The notes under the pieces: generated by a model | What the model saw: only the letters and a program-made list of their open reading frames with translations | The model's database searches: none | Told to the model about the DNA's origin: nothing | Made by a program: the position numbers and the translations under genes | In this document: positions 35,369 through 39,312 of the stretch, in pieces | Numbering within the stretch: position 1 is the stretch's first letter | Layout of the letters: the number at the start of each line of letters is the position of its first letter | From: Gammaproteobacteria bacterium | GTDB taxonomy: Bacteria > Pseudomonadota > Gammaproteobacteria > Pseudomonadales > Pseudohongiellaceae | DNA: 39,312 nt | NCBI GenBank assembly: GCA_028818225.1 | Contig: JAPPOG010000079.1 | Span: 1 to 39,312, forward strand | Direction: 5' to 3'

Positions 35369-35790
35369 TCGCGCTCGCTTGCGCTGGACTTCTTGGCGTC
35401 CTCATTTAGGCCTCGTCTACCAACAAGGTACGCGATGTCAATGGAAGTACAAGTGTCGCGAGAGCCAGGACGCCGGAAGCGACCCTCAACCTGCGTTGCG
35501 GGACTCCGCGCAGCGCATTCCTCAATCACATTTCCTGCGAATTCTAATTCCCATACTTTTTCTAGATTTAGAAGAGTTGGAGACCTATATCCTTTACTAA
35601 GCTCGTAAGTGGAATTCAGTTACAAGATGCCATGCGAGGCGAACCACAGCGAGAGCCGAGGCATACCTGAATGGTAGGCGAGGTTTGAGCGCGGATTCAA
35701 TGAAGCAGGGCGCTAGTAAATGGATTCCGAGACAATAGTAAAGCGGTGACACAAAGGCGCAGACCGCTCGATTAGGTCCTCACTTAAAAT
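35369..35790. other. Gene-free spacer between rpmE and mrcA with inverted repeats
   Basis: The small ORFs here (for example 35393-35608) have no recognisable motifs and are probably spurious. Visible structure includes CTTCTTGGCGTCCT (35389-35402) facing the near-complement AGGACGCCGGAAG (35468-35480), CGCGA/TCGCG around 35430-35460, and a possible palindromic element at about 35634-35716. Related genomes carry a malic enzyme gene here; no remnant of it is recognisable. No T-run terminator is evident for either convergent gene. Confidence 0.5.
35634..35716 (+). repeat. Possible intergenic palindromic element, copy 4 (weak)
   Basis: GCGAGGCGAA, then a core CGAGGCATACC-TGAA-TGGTAGGCGAGG (35658-35683), then a GAAGCAGGGCGC word give the same general layout as the elements near hisB and hisF. 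The sequence identity is low. ATGCC/GGCAT also pair across the first half. Confidence 0.3.
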
Positions 35791-38166
35791 CTAGAAGATA
35801 GTTTCTGTGGACAGCTCTTCTTCATCTTCCTCGTTGATTTCCAGGCCAGGAAGTTGGGTGTCGATCACTGCCGGTGCATGTTCGCTGAGGAAATATTCGA
35901 AGATTGCGTTGGGATCGCCAGGGGTCGCTGGTTCGCCAGTTGATTGGTCGATGAGTCTGTCGACGATTCCATCGGGGCGACTCATGGTGTTTTCCGGCGC
36001 GTCGCGCAGTGCTTCCCGCATGAAATCAATCCAGATAGGCACGGCAACAGTCGCACCTTGTTCCCCTTCACCTAATGGTTCCGGCTGGTCGAAACCAACG
36101 AAGACAGTTGTGGCAATGTCTTTATTGAATCCTGAGAACCAGAGCTCCGTGGGGCCATTAGTAGTACCGGTCTTGCCTCTGAGGTCACCGCGACGCAATT
36201 CTCGATAAACCCGATTGCCACTGCCCTCGGTTATCACTGACTCCAACATGGAGTTCAGTATATAGGCGACTCGTTCATCGATAATTCGAGGCGCTGGAAC
36301 TATTGGATTGCCACTTTCATTACTTTGTTGCGTACAGTTATCACAGACCGTAACTGGATTTGCCTGATAGAGCACGCCATCCGCTTCGTTTGATATTTCC
36401 TGAATAAACCATGGGTCAACTTTGAATCCGCCATTGGCAATGGCAGAGTATCCTGTGACCATTTCCAGCGGTTGTACGTCTCGACTTCCCAGAGCGACTG
36501 TTAAATCATTGGCCGGAAAATTTTGCGTTTGAAAACCAAACTTCGCCGCGAATGGCAGTACCTTATCTGAACCCAGCTCATCGTATAAGCGAACCGCAGG
36601 AACATTGCGTGATTCTTTCAAGGCAAAGCGGAGGGTAATTGGTCCCAGAAAATTATTCTCATAATTATTGGGACGGTAGTCACCGCGAGTTATGGGCGCA
36701 TCGTTAATTATGCTCGATGGCGAGTAACCATGTTCCAGTGCCGCACCATAAAGAAAAGGTTTAAAGTTTGAACCCGGAGGGCGTGGAGTGGTGACGCGAT
36801 TTACCTGACTTCGGCGAAAATCATAACCTCCAACGAGTGCGAGTATTTCGCCATTAGCGGGAGACATAGAAATCAATGCTCCCTGAATGTCCGGCACCTG
36901 TCCAAGTTCCCAGCCAGTAGCACTGCGCTTAACCCGGATAAGATCCCCCTGTTGAACCGCATCGGCTGCAACCTGAGGCGGTGGCCAGGCTTCGTTGCGA
37001 CTTCTAAATGCGTATGCCCAGCTGATTCCTTCCCAAGGGATATTAATTATTTCGCCAGATTTGAGAATTGCTTCGAAAGACTGCTCCTGTACTTCAACGA
37101 CTATCGCTGGCTCTTGATTGCCGTATGTTGGCACAGGTTGCAGGTAGTTTATCCAAGACTCAATAGGTGCCTCTGCAGCGGCTGGATAATTCGCGTCAGC
37201 ACCCCGGTAACCATGGCGTTTATCATAGTAGGTTTCTAATCCATCAATAATGGCTTCATTGGCAGCTAACTGCAGATCACCATTAATACTTGTCTTAACT
37301 TCGAATCCCCGCGTGTAAGTCTCTTCACCAAATTGTTCATAGAGCGTTTGCCGCACCATCTCGGCAACATAAGGCGCTGGAACCGCAATGTTTCGATTGC
37401 GTCGATCTGCGGTGATGGGCGCATTATTGGCCTGTTCATATTGTACTTCGGTAATCATGTTTTCATTTAACATGTTGCGAAGTCGGGTCTCGCGACGATC
37501 CAGGGCCCGGTCAGGATTACTGAATGGATTACAGGCAGAAGGGCAGGGCAATAAAGAAATCATCATTGCCGATTCTGCCAGTGTGAGTTCACTTACATCC
37601 TTGCCGTAATAAACGAAAGATGCAGCACCAATCCCATCAGCGCCAGCACCGAAATAAATTGTATTAAGGTAGAGAGTCAGGATTTCTTCCTTGCTCAGTT
37701 CGCGCTGTATCTGCAAGGCAAATGGAATTTCTTTGAATTTTCTCAGGTATACATTGTCGCTATCAAATGACAAATTGTTAGCTAGCTGCATGGTAATGGT
37801 GCTGCCGCCACCCAGTCGCCGTCCAGTTATAAAGCCGTAGAATCCCCGCAGCAAACTTTGCACATCTACGCCGGGGTGCGAATAAAATCGGACATCTTCC
37901 GTGGCGATTAGCGCATCGATGAGCACATCGGGAATATCACCGAACTGCACAGGATTTCGGCGGTTCCCAATCTCATCGATCAGTTGATTCTCGGCAGTGT
38001 AGATTCTAAGGGGAGTCTCTAGCTGGACATCCCGGTAAGTTTCTGCAGCGGGTAACAGAGGGGCCAGGTACAGATAGGCAGCCATAGCCACCATGACGCC
38101 GCTGGCAGCGCCCGCTATTGCGAATAACGCTATCCATTTTGCAGTGATTTTCACTTTATCACTCAC
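35791..38166 (-). CDS. mrcA: Penicillin-binding protein 1A (class A)
   Basis: The 791-aa bifunctional peptidoglycan synthase has an N-terminal transmembrane anchor (about 11-36), then a GT51 glycosyltransferase domain with catalytic Glu90 in ATEDVRFYSHPGV and the motif GGSTITMQLANN. An OB-like insert follows (about 340-420), then the transpeptidase with SxxK Ser466-Lys469 in PGSNFKPF, SRN (519-521) and KTGT (665-668). The usual GGSTITQQ reads GGSTITMQ here. The start is GTG at 38164-38166, just before the anchor. It diverges from pilM, as in Pseudomonas. Confidence 0.97.
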   Translation of the reverse strand: MSDKVKITAKWIALFAIAGAASGVMVAMAAYLYLAPLLPAAETYRDVQLETPLRIYTAENQLIDEIGNRRNPVQFGDIPDVLIDALIATEDVRFYSHPGVDVQSLLRGFYGFITGRRLGGGSTITMQLANNLSFDSDNVYLRKFKEIPFALQIQRELSKEEILTLYLNTIYFGAGADGIGAASFVYYGKDVSELTLAESAMMISLLPCPSACNPFSNPDRALDRRETRLRNMLNENMITEVQYEQANNAPITADRRNRNIAVPAPYVAEMVRQTLYEQFGEETYTRGFEVKTSINGDLQLAANEAIIDGLETYYDKRHGYRGADANYPAAAEAPIESWINYLQPVPTYGNQEPAIVVEVQEQSFEAILKSGEIINIPWEGISWAYAFRSRNEAWPPPQVAADAVQQGDLIRVKRSATGWELGQVPDIQGALISMSPANGEILALVGGYDFRRSQVNRVTTPRPPGSNFKPFLYGAALEHGYSPSSIINDAPITRGDYRPNNYENNFLGPITLRFALKESRNVPAVRLYDELGSDKVLPFAAKFGFQTQNFPANDLTVALGSRDVQPLEMVTGYSAIANGGFKVDPWFIQEISNEADGVLYQANPVTVCDNCTQQSNESGNPIVPAPRIIDERVAYILNSMLESVITEGSGNRVYRELRRGDLRGKTGTTNGPTELWFSGFNKDIATTVFVGFDQPEPLGEGEQGATVAVPIWIDFMREALRDAPENTMSRPDGIVDRLIDQSTGEPATPGDPNAIFEYFLSEHAPAVIDTQLPGLEINEEDEEELSTETIF

Positions 38167-38822
38167 GCTTTACAGGCTTCCACTGACTATAAATTCTGAT
38201 AAATACCGGCCTCTCTCATTTAATTCGATCAGAGAGAAAAGCATGCAGGTTTGGGCTGAATCCACCCCAGGGTGCCTCAATATTATACACCCGAGCTCTT
38301 TATCGCCTATGCTCTGGTAGCCTGTGAATGATTCAGAGTGAGAAAGTGCCAAGAAAGCTGGTTAATTTTCACTCAATTTCGGACAATTAATTTCGTCAGG
38401 ACGCAAATTATTAGATTTGTGGGTTGGGAAAAGTCGTTGAGCTGTCAAAAATCCCTCCTATGCTGGAGCTGGCGCGGGTTTCAGAGTGGTAGACTGGCCT
38501 CTAAACGTGACCTGATTCATAGAATTGATCGCGCCAATCATTCATCATTAAATGGTAAAGTTGTTTATTCTGAAAGTCTGATAATTAATTGAAAACTATA
38601 TAAATTTTATAGTTGGCCGATACTGACAATCGGAAGCAAAAAAATTCAGCTGAGAATTGCTAAGCTATTGTTATTACTAGTATTATTCTCGGCCCGGTGT
38701 AAACAGGTTGGCTTCGGGCTATTTCTGAAAATTTCGGTTCTCAGAAGCTTTAAGCCAGGTTTTTTGGTCTGTCCTCGAAACGCAACATGGAGCACTGACG
38801 ATTTGGAATTGGGAATGCCAAA
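38167..38822. other. Divergent spacer between mrcA and pilM
   Basis: The 656 nt carry no supported gene; ORFs at 38093-38320 and 38338-38592 are featureless. It should hold the mrcA and pilM promoters. The clearest structure is an AT-rich perfect inverted repeat AACTATA/TATAGTT at 38594-38614. I find no convincing sigma-54 or sigma-70 pair for pilM. The region is long compared with other spacers in this window. Confidence 0.5.
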
Positions 38823-39197
38823 GTGCTGGAAAAGCTAGGAAACATTGGAGCTCTGGCGAATATCGGTAAGACGAACAATACGCTTCTTGGCATAGATATT
38901 AGTTCTACTTCGATAAAAATTCTGCAGTTGAGTCCAAGTGGCAACAAGTACAAGGTGGATAATTATATCATTCGCCCCTTGCCTGCTAATGCTGTGGTTG
39001 AGAAAAACATCAGCGACATAGATGCGGTCGGCGAGTGTATTAGTGCTGCAGTAAGCATTCTTAAACCATCAATAAAAGATGCAGCGGTCGCGGTGTCTTG
39101 CTCTCAGTCCTTGTATTTTCCTCGCGAAATACACCACCCAGAACGATTGTCTCGCCATCGCAATTCGCTAATTCTTAATCGGAAAGGAGACTGGTAG
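38823..39197 (+). CDS. pilM: PilM N-terminal fragment, broken by an inverted junction
   Basis: PilM is the actin-like cytoplasmic scaffold of type IV pili; intact proteins have about 350 aa. Residues 1 to about 92 match it: TNNTLLGIDISSTSIKILQL (nucleotide-binding phosphate-1 region) and LKPSIKDAAVAVS. The ORF then reads 32 residues of unrelated sequence (from CSQSLYF) to a stop at 39195-39197. The break coincides with the start of a pilQ fragment on the other strand (39091-39159). The start is GTG at 38823 with GGGA upstream. The fragment lacks most of the ATPase fold and PilN contacts, so it should not be functional. Confidence 0.8.
   Translation: MLEKLGNIGALANIGKTNNTLLGIDISSTSIKILQLSPSGNKYKVDNYIIRPLPANAVVEKNISDIDAVGECISAAVSILKPSIKDAAVAVSCSQSLYFPREIHHPERLSRHRNSLILNRKGDW
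39091..39159 (-). pseudogene. Inverted fragment of secretin gene pilQ
   Basis: On the minus strand 23 codons read DGETIVLGGVFREEN followed by TRTESKTP. This is the conserved secretin segment near the C-terminus of PilQ, as in DGETIVIGGVF...KVPFLGD of known proteins. Upstream on this strand the frame is interrupted by stops, and after KTP the sequence runs into pilM. pilQ normally lies downstream of pilM on the same strand, so this piece is inverted and out of place. Confidence 0.65.
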
Positions 39198-39312
39198 ATT
39201 TTCATCTGCTGTTCTCCTTTACCATCCTTAAATTCAAAAGTTGAAGTAATGATTACTTCGGTTTGCGGTTACAATTACTCACTCAAGTTAGATAGTTATA
39301 TTGTTAATGAAG

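Noticed and set aside
35393..35608. 71-codon ORF after rpmE as a small gene
   Set aside because: It is Arg/Ser-rich without motifs, overlaps inverted repeats, and has no convincing ribosome-binding site.

Overview
The window is chromosomal housekeeping DNA of a gammaproteobacterium. The evidence is gene order: tRNA-Phe/yggX/mutY/asmA, hisB-hisH-hisA-hisF, ctpA-envC-gpmI, rhodanese-secB-trmL, ntrC-ntrB-glnA-thiI-typA, tatC-tatB-tatA-hisE-hisI-ubiB-ubiJ-ubiE-DUF971-hslU-hslV-SPOR, priA/rpmE and mrcA/pilM. This closely follows the Pseudomonas-type layout, with moderate GC and short spacers. The species cannot be named from the sequence alone.

Layout. 1-3.8 kb: tRNA-Phe and a minus-strand asmA-mutY-yggX operon. 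4.0-7.0 kb: hisB, then a translationally coupled hisH-hisA-hisF block. 7.1-11.4 kb: minus-strand gpmI-envC-ctpA, which couples glycolysis to cell-separation factors. 11.6-13.1 kb: a membrane rhodanese and secB, with trmL converging. 13.5-14.4 kb: one ORF whose N-terminal half is MSHA-pilus MshI and whose C-terminal end is MshQ. 14.5-18.3 kb: ntrC, ntrB and a eukaryotic-type (GSII) glutamine synthetase. 18.7-23.6 kb: thiI, typA, a proline iminopeptidase and dtd on the plus strand. 23.6-34.5 kb: a long minus-strand run from priA through hslVU, ubiquinone genes and hisIE to tatABC. 34.7-35.4 kb: chorismate mutase and rpmE. 35.8-38.2 kb: mrcA. The window ends in a pilM gene that breaks off into an inverted pilQ fragment.

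Nitrogen control is the best-resolved regulatory unit. Both glnA and ntrB have a sigma-54 type -24/-12 element with the exact GG-N10-GC spacing. Each has an NtrC-type dyad about 80-110 bp upstream, and a strong terminator separates glnA from ntrBC. The GSII enzyme, not the usual GSI, therefore appears to be the NtrC-controlled glutamine synthetase here.

The most unusual features are the MshI-MshQ chimera, which looks like the two ends of an MSHA operon joined with everything between removed; the inverted pilM/pilQ junction with short shared sequence; the GSII/NtrC arrangement; and a family of imperfect palindromes in several spacers that share outer and core words. Several genes expected from the conserved order (argS, grxC, maeB) are absent from their usual places. 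The two pilus junctions could be genuine deletions or assembly/amplification chimeras, and the sequence alone cannot decide between these.
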